Numbered from the stretch's first letter, positions 49,134 through 61,837 are shown. The stretch is DNA of 64,000 nt from Chrysomallon squamiferum (GCA_012295275.1 CM022670.1:14971862-15035861), one strand, 5' to 3'. Numbers and translations are program-made. Notes: a model not told the origin generated them from the sequence alone.

Positions 49134-52032
49134 TGTAAATGCGATACATTTCGTTTTCTGGACATACCATTTTTCATATCTCATACTTTTTCTGGCATAC
49201 ATATCAGATTGCATAAATCCAAAACATTTATAAAGCTCTAAACCAAGTTTATAAGTAAACCGTCGTAATTCAATTCAGTATTTCTGGAGATCTTTATTCT
49301 GTTATGCTTAAAACTGTTTGTAAACCAGATTTTGTCTAATCTCGATTTCTGACACTTCTTATAAAATAACATGCTGGGACTACTCGTAAATTTTACTCAT
49401 CAACAACAACGTCAAGATAAGAAATCCAAAACATTTTCAAATAATGTTGGCTCTTTGAAGGTTTAATTTTTGAAACTATTAATAACGCTTGAATAATATA
49501 CTTAGATCAAATATTTTCTTATTGGTATCTGTTGTTATCAAGGTACGTAGTCGTTTTGTGAAAAAAAATCTTCAGATACTTAAAGTATACGGCTTATTGC
49601 ATTTATGTGTTCTTGTATTTGATATGGTTCACGCTAGGTGGGACAAAAGGACTTTCCATGTTCTCTACACCATCGCTAAGTAGTAGAATATCAGTTTATC
49701 CAACTCCTATTAGAATACAAATTGAAATTAATCGACATACTTTATAGAATAACCGACATTCACGTCAGACTATAAGTATTTGTTTTGGGATTTTTCCAAG
49801 TTATGAATTTCAAGATCCGTAACTGTTTATGAAATCTGTACACACTGGCGCACTTTCTAAACCAGTACGTTTGGACGCTGCCAATATAATCTGGTTGAGA
49901 CAGCGTATTTATATAAAACTGCTGATAGAGAGATGAGTTTGGGAGGCCTCACATCACGCAAGTTCACGGACGCATTTGTTTTCCTTACCAATCAACATCT
50001 GGTAAAAAAAAAAAAAAAAAGGATTATTGTATGTATACAGATTCGTCGCTCGACTCAGCAGCGTGATAATTTTAAATGACAGAGAAGAACACGGGTTTAT
50101 CTCACGTTAGAGATCGCTCTAACAACTTTCCAATGGCGCAAACACAATGGGCGATCTACGCACGTCAACCCGGTCACGATCGCTTTGTTCGTAACCGTCT
50201 ATTACTCAAAAACTGATATTTGCTACGTAGGTAAACATCTTGAGTGAATGAAGCTGTTTTTACGGCAGACAAAACAAACAAATAAACAAGAAAACAGATA
50301 AATACCCCAAGAAAAGCAAAAGGTTACAGTTTCCGTCGTTTAATCCGTAGATGACGGCGGTCAGGTGATTAAGAGGTCGTAAGATCACGTGATAATATTT
50401 CATTTTTACTTCACGTTTTATTTTGGGTGACTTTCAGTTACAATAAACAACTATTTTTTTTAGAAACTTTGGCATGTTCAGTTATACATACATAACATAC
50501 AAACTCACACACAAACAAACAAACTTATCAGTACGTTTAATGTTAAAAGAGAAAAGTTATCAGGAACATCGATAAATTAACACAAACAGTTGGTTTGCTT
50601 ACATGGGAATGAATTTAATATAGATCAGTTAAGATAAGTTGTTTTTTTACATAATGAAGGATTTTTTAAAACTTAGATATTACTTATTGTTTATATAAAA
50701 TAATAATTTCAATGTACACGTATATATATATGTATGATTATTCAGAATTTTTAAATAAAAAATTCTGAAGTTTTACACAGTTCATACTGATGATATTTTT
50801 ATAAGTTTAATAAATTTGTTTAAAGTTCACACTATGCGTTACGATGCAATCGCACAACAACGAAGCAATGAATGTCAACTTGTTTTTTTCCATGGCCAAC
50901 TTTGCGCCTTGGCATTTCAGAAAGAAGGCGGTGCTCTCTCTGTTTGTTTTCAAACGACAAAACACACACGATGGTTATATTGAACAAAACAAAACCTTCA
51001 GAGGTCTAAACAAACACCCCACTGGCCCATTGACCGGAATACAACAGACCCAAAGCAGTTGACCATACAGGAAATAATACTGATTTAATTTTAGTATTTT
51101 ACACAGTCACGATATTTGCTCTTACTACGTTTGTCAGTAAGTTTCAAGATTTTTCTGTTACAAAAGTTACACACAATTAGAGAAGAAATATCAAAGAAAA
51201 CGGCAACTTTAATTGACCAAACTTTGTTATTTCAGTAACCGATCTCCGATGTCTTACTTTTCTTTGCACATTTGTGTGGACCTTTTTCTGATTAATTTCG
51301 GCCATTACTGGCTTGTCAAAAAATTCTTTTTATTCATAAAACTCGTTGACCGACTACAACTTGTGCAAATGACGACAGAAAAAAAGAAAAAAAAAAAGGA
51401 ATGCGAGATTCCTCTCCTAGTGTGTTTATAACACGTGTACTCTAAGATGTACTTTGTCCCAGACAAGACGACAGATTCCAATCTAAACATATCAAACTTG
51501 ATAGGAATTTAACGCCACGCTTCGTTTACTTAGCTAACCGCAGTCGTCAAAAGACGAAATCACCGCGTATCAAACTCGTATCAAAGTGGACATAAGACAT
51601 TTGTATGATACTAACTAACTATTATTATTATTTTCTTTTCATTTTTATGACTTCTTCTTTATTTTCTATTCATCCATCCATCCGTCCATCATTCATCCAA
51701 ATCTTCAATTTCTTTCTTCTTTTTCTTTTTCAATTACAGAGTAACATGTCTTTTTTCATATTCTTAATTTCTAGACTTTCCGAGAATGTATATTTATTTA
51801 TTTATTTATTTTTAAAGTAAAATACACATGAAAGTAACATATTCATGGTAAAACTAAAATGTAGGTTTTCAACATTTATTTAATTTTACATAATAAATAT
51901 CTTTTATTTTATAACTTCTGAACAACGTCATATGATATAATAGAACTTTTGTTATTATTATTTTTTTTTTGAGGGGAACATATTCACTGAATCAAGAAAA
52001 AAATCAGAAACAAAAAAAAACAATAATAATAA

Positions 52033-52082
<50 letters not shown>

Positions 52083-52659
52083 CGGCGATGATGATAACTG
52101 TATTATTTAGAGTACCACAATAACTAATTAATTAACTAAATAAAATAAAATAACTATATAAAGAATTATATAAAAAAAAAAAAAAAAAAAACTAAATAAA
52201 CAAACAAAAAACAAAAAAAAAAAAAAATAGTAGGCTACAAACGCTCGCGTCTGTTCAGACTTGACACTGGTGGTAATTCGAAGGACGAAATCGTCCTGTG
52301 TTTGAGCGTGGTTTACACCTCCTAAACAAACACACACTACGACACAACCCACACTGGCCTTCTTTCGCCGTCCACGTACTTAGATCTCGTCTTCAAACTG
52401 AACACACAATTGTCTTTAACAGTGTCTGACTGTTTCACAGGTCATTCACAGCACTGGTCCCCGGGACTGCTGCTTCGTTTTGTGGCTTTTGTCAGTTCAA
52501 AGTTTTGACAAAACGGGGTAGAGGAAGTTTCTGCGAGGTAAAAGTTTCCCCGCCCCATTCGCAAAGCAAATGTTTTTTACTCAAAGTAATTATCGGTTAA
52601 GGAGTGTTCCGAATAAGAAAAAAAAAAGCCAAAAAAAAAGAACAAAAAAAAAATAAAGC
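49134..52659. other. Gene-poor stretch
   Basis: Contains short frames without recognisable content (49,489-49,683; 50,844-51,062), a TCCA run (51,671-51,690), an AAT tract (52,021-52,080), A runs (52,170-52,230) and a GC-richer part (52,230-52,560) whose start resembles a segment at 55,648. Confidence 0.45.
52021..52080. repeat. (AAT)n microsatellite
   Basis: About 60 bp of AAT with one early interruption. Confidence 0.9.
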
Positions 52660-53015
52660 GTTGATAGAAAGTAGAGCTAATGCAGATCTATTATTGATTA
52701 CAGTAAATAAAACGTTTGAGTAGATCTTTTACAGATTGTAAATGTTGAGTAGATTTATTACAGATTAAAAAAAAATGTTGAGTAGATTTATTATAGTGAT
52801 GTAAAAAAAATGTTGAGTAGATTTATTAGAGATTATTGTGTAGCAAATAAAACTTTGAGTAGATCTATTAGAGATTACTGTGCGGTAAATAAAACGTTGA
52901 GTAGATCTCACGCATATTACAGTGCAGTAAATAAAAGATTGAATAGATCTAATGCACATTACAGTGCAGTATATAAAATGTTCAGTAGATTTATCACAAA
53001 TTTCTGTGTATTTTT
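52660..53015. repeat. Degenerate minisatellite, units ~32-45 bp
   Basis: About nine units share GTTGAGTAGAT(C/T)TATTA followed by AGATTA(C/T)(T/A)GTG and AGTAAATAAAA. Unit length varies because the A run and the middle part change. Short frames with a recurring Leu-Ser-Arg-Phe/Ser word on the + strand follow from this. Confidence 0.8.
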
Positions 53016-53873
53016 CTCAAAAGTTAGATATTATGTTTGCTCTTTCTGATCTGATAGCTAATTTTTTTTTTTTTTTTTTTTTCTTCGCTTCTTTCACATA
53101 AATATTATAGTTCTGTTTTACGTCACATCGGCGGTTTCGGATATTTCTTAACTATCAGATCTTTAATTTATTATTATTATTATTTTTTATATATATTTTT
53201 TAAAACAAAATATCGCTTTGTGACTGATTTATCTGTTAAAATACATATCATATGGACTACGTAAATTTCATTAGTTAAAGTTTTGTCGTAAAATCATGTA
53301 CAATTTTGCATTTGCATTTTTCTCATTCCCGTGCTCTGAACTGCTGAATTACACAAAAACCTGTGTATGGCACTGTGCAGTCTCCACCCATGGCAGGCAA
53401 CAATGGCACACATAACAATGTCGTGCGTTTAATTGGTCCACAATGCTGTTAATCTCCACCATGCCGCTCACTGGCTGCCGAAGTAATGCAGTCACTTCCC
53501 GTCCCCGTAAACTCACAAAAGTGTGCAAGAATTTTAATATTTCCCATATAGTAAACAATTTTCATACCTAAACGATTGTCGACCTTGGTCGTCATGGCGA
53601 TGACCTATGAACGGAGGCATGATTATGCAAAACAATGCATACGTGAATTTTGAATTATAAATTGAAATATCTGGAGTAGTTTTGTTTTAATAGACAATTT
53701 ATTTAAATATCTGCAAGTAGACAAACCACTGTTAAAGAACAATTACTTTGAAATTAGAAAATAATTTTTAAATTTTATTTCAGGATGATATAAACTCACA
53801 TGTATGTATTTCTATAATTAGAAGAAGAGCAAAGATTCGTAGATGCATTCCTAAAACGCGAGTATTTTCATAC

Positions 53874-53909
<36 letters not shown>

Positions 53910-53944
53910 GTACATATCTGACTGCCTATTCACCTACATATTCA
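53016..53944. other. Mostly AT-rich; one GC-richer patch at 53,380-53,545
   Basis: The patch is open on the - strand (53,349-53,558, 69 codons) with several Cys and Trp, but I see neither a convincing start nor splice sites and recognise no domain. A T run lies at 53,062-53,082. Confidence 0.4.
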
Positions 53945-54180
53945 TGTACACACATATATACATGAATATATACTTACCTACTTACCTAAATATATATATA
54001 TATATATACTCACACACACAAAATTAATTTTGATAATTACTTACATACACACATATATACATGCATATATACTTAACTACTTGCTTAAAAATATATATAT
54101 ATACTCACACACACACAAAATTAATTTTGATTCATACTTACATACACACATACAAAGATATACACTTACCAACTTACTTA
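53945..54180 (+). repeat. ~97-bp direct duplication of TA/CA-rich sequence
   Basis: A block containing ACACACATATATACATG, a TA run, CTCACACACAC and AAAATTAATTTTGAT occurs twice in tandem; a third, partial copy follows from 54,141. Confidence 0.8.
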
Positions 54181-54189
54181 TAAATTTAT

Positions 54190-54310
54190 CTTGCTGGCTG
54201 AGTTGTATCTTCGTGCGCCTTCTGGGTGCGGGTGAACGACGTTTGTGAGGTCGTGATTGAACTTCGTCTTCTTGTGTCAGTACCTCGCCGAATAGTTTTA
54301 TGTGCGGAGT
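54190..54310 (+). mobile_element. Probable tRNA-derived SINE relic
   Basis: A 120-bp GC-richer segment starts with TGGCTGAGTTG (54,195-54,205), a good RNA polymerase III A-box, and 60 bp later has GTCGTGATTGAACTTC, a diverged B-box (consensus core GGTTCGANNCC). The spacing and the GAGGTCGTG word before the B-box are typical of tRNA-related SINE heads. The B-box has decayed (ATTGAAC for GTTCGA), so it is probably dead. No second copy is in the window. Confidence 0.45.
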
Positions 54311-55335
54311 CTATGAATCATACATACTTAATTATAGCTGTCCAGAGTCTAAGCTACATTACAGATCCTCACAAAACATATCATACAGTAATTAATGTAC
54401 TTACTATCAGAGAAGACAAATGAATATGAATTAAAATTTCTTGCACCATTATTCTAATTTGGTTATTTTTTTAATTCTAATTTTAAGAAATAATCTAATC
54501 TTTGTGCAAGTATGCTTCATGTACATAAATTTTGTCGGTGTTTATTTTAATGACTGTTATGGAAGAGGTTTATTGTGAATAACTAGGAGTGGTCCAGAAA
54601 TCTAAAGTTTTGTTATGTGAAGTGTTTGTCTAGGTCTAATTACGTAAATATGTAGATATGTTATTACTTGTTTTTATTTGTTTCAAAACAAATGATCATT
54701 CTCCATTGTTATTAAAAAGAAAAGTAATGTTATTGTTGCGGAATATCTATAAACACACAAACACACGCGCGCGCGCGCGCTCACATAATGAAATAATATG
54801 TGTATATGTGTGTGTGTGTGTATGTGTGTTTGTGTGTATGAGTGTGTGTGTGTGTACGCAGACAAATGAAAAGTTTGGGTATAATATGCTCGTTTCCCTC
54901 AAAGAACACGAACAGCGTTTCATTCAGATTTCTTTTAACCCTCTTTCAACAAATACAATTAATTTTCTTTAATATTTATATCCAAGCTTATTACGATCAA
55001 TAATAGATGTTCAAACGCTATTCACGAATCTCTTATAGCTGTGTTTGAATTCACATAGACTTGTGCAGCAAGAAGCAGCTCTTAGCTTCGGGTTTTTCGG
55101 TGTAAATATTTGCACAGTTGAAATTCGCGTGTAATATGGGGACAAAAATCTCTGACCTGAACATCGTGCCCTACACGGGATAAAAGCTCCATCAGCGCTG
55201 TGTTTTGTGTGTGGACTAGAGTCGCTGAGACAGAAACTTGTTACTGGACAGAAGTGAACGAAGTCTGTAAGATAGAAGAAGGCGTGTGTGTGTGCATGAA
55301 TGTTCTTTGTCTGAAGCAATGTCATGTCTCATAGT

Positions 55336-55366
<31 letters not shown>

Positions 55367-55849
55367 TGTGTACTTAGATCAACAAATAATGCTGTCTTCA
55401 GCAGTTTGACCTTTTAGAGATAAAAATATGAACTAAGCGTACTGTATGACTTACTGATCTTTTTACATATGTACTTATGCTCAAACATGTATAAACACAC
55501 ACACACACAGCACATTTCCACAATAACTTCAAAACGAAAATAAAATAAATAAGTAAGTAAGTAAGCAAATATATAAATGTAAAACACCAATGAAAGAATC
55601 ATTCGCGATGCAAGCAATGTTTATCAGGAATGCACGAAATTCTTGCAGACTTGACAATGGCGATAGCTCGAAAGACTAATTACAAAGACGTGTTTGTGCC
55701 GAGCAGGTAGGCGTCACACTGGAAAGCAGGTTCAGATACAGATTAAAAAGAAAGGACAGAGCAAGACTGTAAAATACGTTGTCACACAGTTAGAAAAAAA
55801 ATGTGCATTCTTTAAGGGGAAAAAACATGCCTTTTGTAAGGTTAACAGA
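54311..55849. other. Gene-poor stretch
   Basis: Contains the CG run at 54,766, TG runs (54,800-54,860), a TA run (55,335-55,363) and a segment at 55,648-55,720 resembling 52,256-52,330. A 104-codon frame on the - strand (55,011-55,325) has no recognisable domain. Confidence 0.45.
54766..54780. repeat. (CG)n run flanked by CA repeats
   Basis: Fifteen bases of strict CG alternation after ACACACAA/ACACA; Z-DNA-prone, like 19,462-19,504. Confidence 0.9.
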
Positions 55850-57050
55850 TTATAAAGTAAATAGAGAAGTTAAAAAAATTAACAAACAAGTAATTACATT
55901 GTAAAGAAATGTAACAGGCAGGTTGTAAAGTGAAGTATCAGGAAGACTGTAAAGTAAAGAAACAGCAAAATTGTAGAGGAAACAAATATAAAAGTATAAG
56001 GTAAACAAACAGACAGGAAGGCTGTAATGTAACAAACAGGAAGGCTGTAATGTAACAAACAGGAAGGCTGCAAAGTAAACAAACAGGAAGGTTGTAAAGT
56101 AAACAAACAGGAAGGTTGTAAACGAAAAAAAGAGGAAAGTTGTACAGTAAACAGACATGGAACTGTAGAGTAAACAAGCATGAAGGCTGTAAGGTAAACA
56201 AACAGGAAGGCTGTAAGGTAAACAAACAGGAAGAATGTAAGGTAAACAAACAGGAAGGTTGTAAGGTAAACAAAGAGGAAGAATGTAAGGTAAACAAACA
56301 GGAAGGTTGTAAAGTAAGCAGACAGCAAGGCTATAAGGTAAACAAACAGGAAGGTTGTAAAGTAAACAGACAGAAGGGTTGTAAGGTAAACAAACAGGAA
56401 GGTTGTAAGGTAAACAAACAGGCAGGAAGGCTGTAATGTAAACAAACAGGAAGGCTGCAAAGTAAACAAACAGGAAGGTTGTAAAGTAAACAAACAGGAA
56501 GGTTGTAAACGAAAAAAAGACGAACGTTGTACAGTAAACAGACATGGAACTGTAGAGTAAACAAGCATGAAGGCTGTAAAGTAAACAAGGCTGTAAGGTA
56601 AACAAACAGGAGTGTTGTAAAGTAAGCAGACAAACAGACAGGAAGGCTGTACGGTAAACAAACAGGAAGGTTGTAAAGTAAACAGACAGAAGGGTTGTAA
56701 GATAAACAAACAGGAAGGCTGTAAGGTAAACAAACAGGAAGGATGTAAGGTAAACAAACAGGAAGGTTGTAAAGTAAGCAGACAACAAGGCTATAAGGTA
56801 ACCAAACAGGAAGGTTGTAAAAGTAAACAGACAGAAGGGTTGTAAGGTAAACAAACAGAAGGGTTGTAAGGTAAGCAGACAGCAAGGCTATAAGGTAAAC
56901 AAACAGGAAGGTTGTAAAGTAAACAGACAGAAGGGTTGTAAGGTAAACAAACAGGAAGGTTGTAAGGTAAACAAACAGGAAGGCTGTAAGGTAAACAAAC
57001 AGGAAGGTTGTAAAGTAAATATATAGGAAGCTTTTAATTCAAACAAGTAA
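55850..57050. repeat. 24-bp minisatellite, ~50 copies, with higher-order repeat
   Basis: The unit is 24 bp with core GTAAACAAACAGGAAGG followed by (T/C)TGTAA. It runs for about 1.2 kb; edge units are more decayed. A larger block is repeated inside: the rare variant words AACGAAAAAAAG and ACAGACATGGAACTGTAGAG recur 387 bp apart (56,121 and 56,508; 56,151 and 56,538). Since 24 is a multiple of three and the unit has no stop in several frames, it gives very long frames: 334, 287 and 184 codons on the - strand and 98 on the +. The peptides would repeat LFTLQPSC or VNKQEGCK every eight residues. Some units have length changes that shift the frame, so I do not call a gene. Confidence 0.9.
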
Positions 57051-57877
57051 AGAGGTCTAAAAATAATAAATAAATTTAAAATGTCTAAAAGACTGTAAAG
57101 TAGTTAAGTACGCTGTAATGTCCAGAAGTACGTGGCAATGTAAACAAATAGTCAGATTTTATAAGTAACGAATACGACGCATTTTAGCCAGAGAGTTGTT
57201 ATAAAGTTGATTAAGAATAAGAGAGTAATACAAGAGGGAAGTGGTTGATAAAACTGGATAGACTGTGCTATCAGTAGACAGGAAGGCTATATTTATCTCT
57301 AAGCACATATCACCTGTTTAATATTATGTTATTAATACACGTGCAGAACATGTAAAATCTGAAAATGCCTAACCACGCCCGCTGATGACATTCATACTAA
57401 TTCTGGTAAGAGCTGATATCTTTCAGATGCTTTAATGAAAGCTCATCAATCCTGAAACATTCTCAGAGCACTTATAATTACATAAAAGTCTAGAGCGTTC
57501 TCTAAATACCTGTATTCCAGTCAGAAGATTAGACTGTCCACGACGGAATAATATGAACCCAATATTTTAAACCATTTTTGCCACGTGTTTGATGCACCTT
57601 TGAAACATTAACTGTGTTAAAACAGGTTTTAGCAGTCAGTGACATTTGTCACATATTAACGTAAGTAATTTGCTCCCTAATGACATTGTAATGTATAAAA
57701 TTCGGATATTAGTTATTTTTTTATATGCTGTCGTAGGACGCTGTATACGAAGGGTATCTGAATGTTCGCACCAAGGTGAAACCATATTTTTATACATCGA
57801 CCATATTATATTTTTTTATAGTGTAACGTATCATTCCCACACAATAACTCCGCCTTGCATCCTATTTTAATAGGATT

Positions 57878-57971
<94 letters not shown>

Positions 57972-60900
57972 GTATGTATATGTATGTGTGTGTGTGTCTG
58001 ATTAAAAACAGAAAAACTACTGAATAATACTTGAAAAGCTAATCATGTAAGCCTGGTAAGAATAGAATAAACCCATTTTGTAACTAAAACTGGAAACAGA
58101 ATAATAGTGATATAATGCTTTTTTTTTAAAATTGATTTAATGATGGGAGTGTATGGTTTATTGATACGAGTATGTCCCTTGGTTTGCAAACTTTTTTTGT
58201 ATAATGTGGGAACTCTAAATTTTAAAGATCGGTTTCTTTCTTTTACCTTTTAACCTACACATTTAAGCAAAGCTGCAAGGTTTGCAGAAAGAGAAAATTT
58301 AAAGACATCAGAACTCTTTTCTTTTTCTTTTACATTCCTTTTTCACTTTATTTTTATTTCTTTGTCCTGTCCATGTTGCGTACACTAATACAAACAGATT
58401 TCAAGAGGTGTTCCAAAGAAAACACCGGCCTCAACCAGATTAGACGCAACTCGCCGATTACATCCGGGAAATTTATATAAAAAAACAACAAAGTACTCGT
58501 ATGACCGACAGACAGTGCAGTGGGCCCTTTAAACAGCCCGGGGTTGCACTTCACAACAAATCATATTGCACACGACCCATTAATATCGCACCGTGATGCA
58601 TACACCTTATCGGAAGTAGGCACACGACAAAACGAGGGCGGGTCTGAGTATGGTGTATGAGGCGTGTTGCCTTCTATGGTCAAGTTATGTGAGTTTTAAC
58701 GCAACACGATGCTTTTGAATCCCGGCTTAAACTGGAATGAATAAAAAAAAAACTGTTGTATTTGCTTCAGTTGAATTTTAATAAAGCCGTGAATTTCAGT
58801 GACAAAATCGCATTTTATCTCATTCACTGCTACTGTTAATATTTATTTTATTTATTTAAAATAACAATTTCATTAATGTTTCAAAAATGGATTGCCGGCC
58901 AATACATTGTTTTTGAAGCAGAAACAATAATCAATCTAATTTGATGCAATTTTCTAAACAAATGTATTTTATTTTCCAAAAATAACAACTGTATTCATAT
59001 TTTTAATAAATTAAAATCTAGCTTCTTAAACAATTTTTTTTTCCTCTATCGTTTAATAAAAATCAGTTATTCTTCTGCGTTTTCGTTTTTGCTTAATCAA
59101 CACAACAGTCATTATAAACTTTTTCACGTCTCAGCAATACGTTGCAGTTTTTGATCACACTTATAAACCTGGCGTCACGCGTCATATGCGCTCCTTCGCG
59201 CAACTGTAACGTTGGACCCGCTATTACACAGTAAGCAATGGACGCGTCCCTCTGCAGTAGGCAAGACAGTAAAGTGTTCAGTGCAGCAGCAGAGAAGTCA
59301 TCACCCCTGACATGTGTCAATGGAAATGGCCAAACTAGTCGTCTGTTCAAATCGCTGAATCTTCAATATTCTGCGTTTTCTTGCTCGAACGGTTTATCTA
59401 CGATATCGCTGGCGAAATTGATTAAAGTAAATTACAAATATTTGTTTAATGAATCATAAATATAATTTAGCTGGATATATTAATGATTGAAAATATTATA
59501 ATATTCTGAGGAAAATTTAAAAGGTAAGTTTTTCATTTTTTGCTATTTGATTATTTTTCCTTTTACTGCTCAGAATATTGTTTTGTATAAAGTAATACTA
59601 TTTATATAATTATTATCACAATTAATTATATTACAACACACACACAAATATATATATATATATATAAAATAAGATAAAATAAAATAAAATAAAAATAGGC
59701 TAATATAAAAATCAAATCACTGGGCGATGGAAAATCAATATTCTTCTATCTAAATTAGTTTATTTTTTACACTGTAATGAAGATGTTTACATAATACTAT
59801 TTGTAATATTTAAGAAAAAATTAAATGTTTTCAATTCTTATTGTTTTTAATCCATTTAAACATCTAAAAGCAAAAGAATCTTTATTATTACTTTTTTTTT
59901 TTCTTCCAAGGGGTCAAATATTTATTTTAAATTTATTTAGATTTCTAAATTACATGCAATCTACACAGACCCTGGAGGGAAATAACAGCAGTTATCAACC
60001 CTTTTTACTCTACGGATATTTCAAAAATATAGTTTAAAAAAAAAAAAAAAAAAAAAACCGGTCTGTTCATGCATAATGACATACGTTTCAGCTAAACCTT
60101 ATATTTATTTATTTATTTGTTTGTTTGTTTGTTTGTTTGTTTTAAATCACACCCATTATCATGATCCTATAACTTCCAAGCACGACAATAAACGTATTGC
60201 ACAAAAATAATTACTGTAGGAGATAGTATATCGTCTAGAATTCCTAATAACGAAGGTCGAGCAAGACAGACGAATGTTGTGTACATTATGAAAGCAGATT
60301 ATGTGAAAACTGAAGTATACACATGTAACACACTCGTTAACTGGTAAGCGCAATAAAGCAGTTTCAGTATATAATTTATTACAGAAGAGACAGCGTAACT
60401 CTAGTATCGTGATCAGTTTTTAAAATGGCCGTGAGTTTTTAATGTTCAGTAATAAATGACGATGTAATCAAATAATTACTGTGTGAAACTCTTATTTGAT
60501 TTATGTGTCTTTACGTAGATTTAACACTGTTAAAAATCAGTGACGGATTTGTAGAACTGTAACTCTGCGAATGACCAAAGAGCAAATTGTAGTCATGTCC
60601 GTTTAATAAATTATAATGACTCGGCTAATATAACTTTCGTCTAAAATTACCAATTGTAATGCAAATAAATTGTGAGAATTTAAAATAATTTAGGAGGCTA
60701 AGTGTACCGATATCAGTTTCTTCTGTAGTGAGTTAACAATGAATTACATTCCTTTGCGACTAACTGGACCTTGTTAAACCGAAGGAGTCAATTACAAATT
60801 TTACAAAGTCATTGAGGAAAAAAATTGTTTTACTTGTTGCTTTATTCTGGGTTTTTTAAAACTTAAATAATAATAAAATCATATCATTTCTCTTTAAATA

Positions 60901-61047
60901 ATTATGTCATAATTATACCCTTTAATTAATTGTGACAGGATTAATAACAAATCAACGTGTAATGTTTTTCTACACACTCACGTATATCTGTATCCATATA
61001 AAAAAATTCCTGATGTATACAACTGGACAAAACGATATCTGATTAAA
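57051..61047. other. Gene-poor stretch left of the putative - strand gene
   Basis: Contains the CA tract at 57,881, a somewhat GC-richer part (58,360-58,720), an ambiguous patch open on both strands (59,093-59,459) and an A run (60,037-60,056). AATAAA on the - strand at 60,841-60,846 lies about 200 nt beyond the stop at 61,048 and would suit the gene there. Confidence 0.45.
57881..57968. repeat. (CA)n microsatellite, 88 bp
   Basis: The longest pure CA run in the window, followed by TATG/TG words. Confidence 0.95.
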
Positions 61048-61121
61048 TTACTTTTTCGTTATCTGATATCCGACTCTTCTCAGTCTGTACTCATCATCAG
61101 CCTCGTAAGCGTCCTCCCATC
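61048..61121 (-). CDS. Probable terminal coding exon of an unrecognised gene
   Basis: On the - strand TGTGTGTTTTCAG, a very good acceptor, ends at 61,122. The exon then reads, after two leading bases, Trp-Glu-Asp-Ala-Tyr-Glu and on through acidic then basic residues (Asp-Asp-Glu-Tyr-Arg-Leu-Arg-Arg), ending Gly-Tyr-Gln-Ile-Thr-Lys-Lys and a TAA. The composition is protein-like and unlike the neighbouring AT-rich DNA. An AATAAA follows about 200 nt later. The phase requires the previous exon to end with one extra base. The protein family is not recognised. Confidence 0.5.
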
Positions 61122-61544
61122 CTGAAAACACACAGCATAACAAGTCTGTCAGTTTAACCACTGACGTACTTGTTACTCATAAATCTAACCACGCAAGTGC
61201 AGACCTCTGCACACCTGTTACAGAGACAGGTCTGACAGACGCACGAACTGAGTGATGTAATAAAATATAAACTTCGTAGGCTTTCGTTTATTTACTTTCG
61301 TTTCGTTCTTCGCAAACAAATACTTCAAGCACGTAAGTATCATTTTTGTAATGCTCTAGTTTCCTTGACCTTGCGTTTTCCTTCTATTTTATTGGATGGA
61401 TGGGTGGATGGATATATGGCACGTGCTAGCTATCGGAACAAACCGAATAGCCTCCCCCCCCCCGAAATAAAAGCCGGGTAATCAATGCAAATATGACAAA
61501 TATGAAAATGTGATAAAAATACTGACTGGCTCTATTTTTGCAGG

Positions 61545-61694
61545 CTGGGAACCACGTGTGTGTGGTGGGCAGAGAGAAAAGCTATGACGCGTCGCTGAGT
61601 CCAGGGAAACGTACGTACCTGTGCAGTGGATCTACCTGTGTCGGCTGTGGAGCTTCTTGTTTTCAGGGAGGAAAATACGAACGTACATGCATGT
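61545..61694 (+). other. Possible Cys-rich terminal exon on the + strand (alternative reading)
   Basis: CTCTATTTTTGCAG is a good + strand acceptor ending at 61,544. The following frame has 49 codons to a TGA at 61,692-61,694, with six cysteines spaced C-x20-C-x4-C-x2-C-x3-C-x9-C and a Gly-Lys-Arg in the long first gap. No ATG is in frame, so an upstream exon would be needed; none was found. It overlaps a candidate - strand exon at 61,636-61,723, and only one is likely to be real. The cysteine pattern matches no family I can name. Confidence 0.25.
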
Positions 61695-61723
61695 GAAGAA
61701 GGGAGCAGTAGTGAAGCTGCTCG
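61636..61723 (-). CDS. Possible internal exon of the unrecognised - strand gene
   Basis: Acceptor CCTGACGCAG before 61,723 and donor ACACAG/GTAGAT after 61,636 bound 88 nt that is open in the one frame that joins the micro-exon (phase 0) to the terminal exon (phase 1). The phases fit but the splice sites are only moderate and the Ser/Ala/Leu-rich peptide is not distinctive. A second, stronger acceptor (TTATTATCACTCAG) lies 46 nt upstream but is out of phase with the micro-exon. Confidence 0.2.
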
Positions 61724-61837
61724 CTGCGTCAGGACACGCCCCGGAGTAAAGTAAGTGTCCACGTAATCTGAGTGATAATAAATTGTTGCGAACAAAACTG
61801 GTTTTCTGTTAAAGCTGATACCTATTAACGTTGTACG

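Noticed and set aside
55850-56854. 334-codon frame on the - strand, the longest in the window
   Set aside because: It lies wholly in the 24-bp minisatellite, where a period divisible by three with no stop opens several frames at once; neighbouring units shift the frame. No start context or splice signal supports it.
59093-59459. Overlapping + and - strand frames of 73 and 85 codons in a slightly GC-richer patch
   Set aside because: The - strand frame begins with TTG rather than ATG and has no good acceptor; the + strand frame has no recognisable content. I could not choose, so neither is called.
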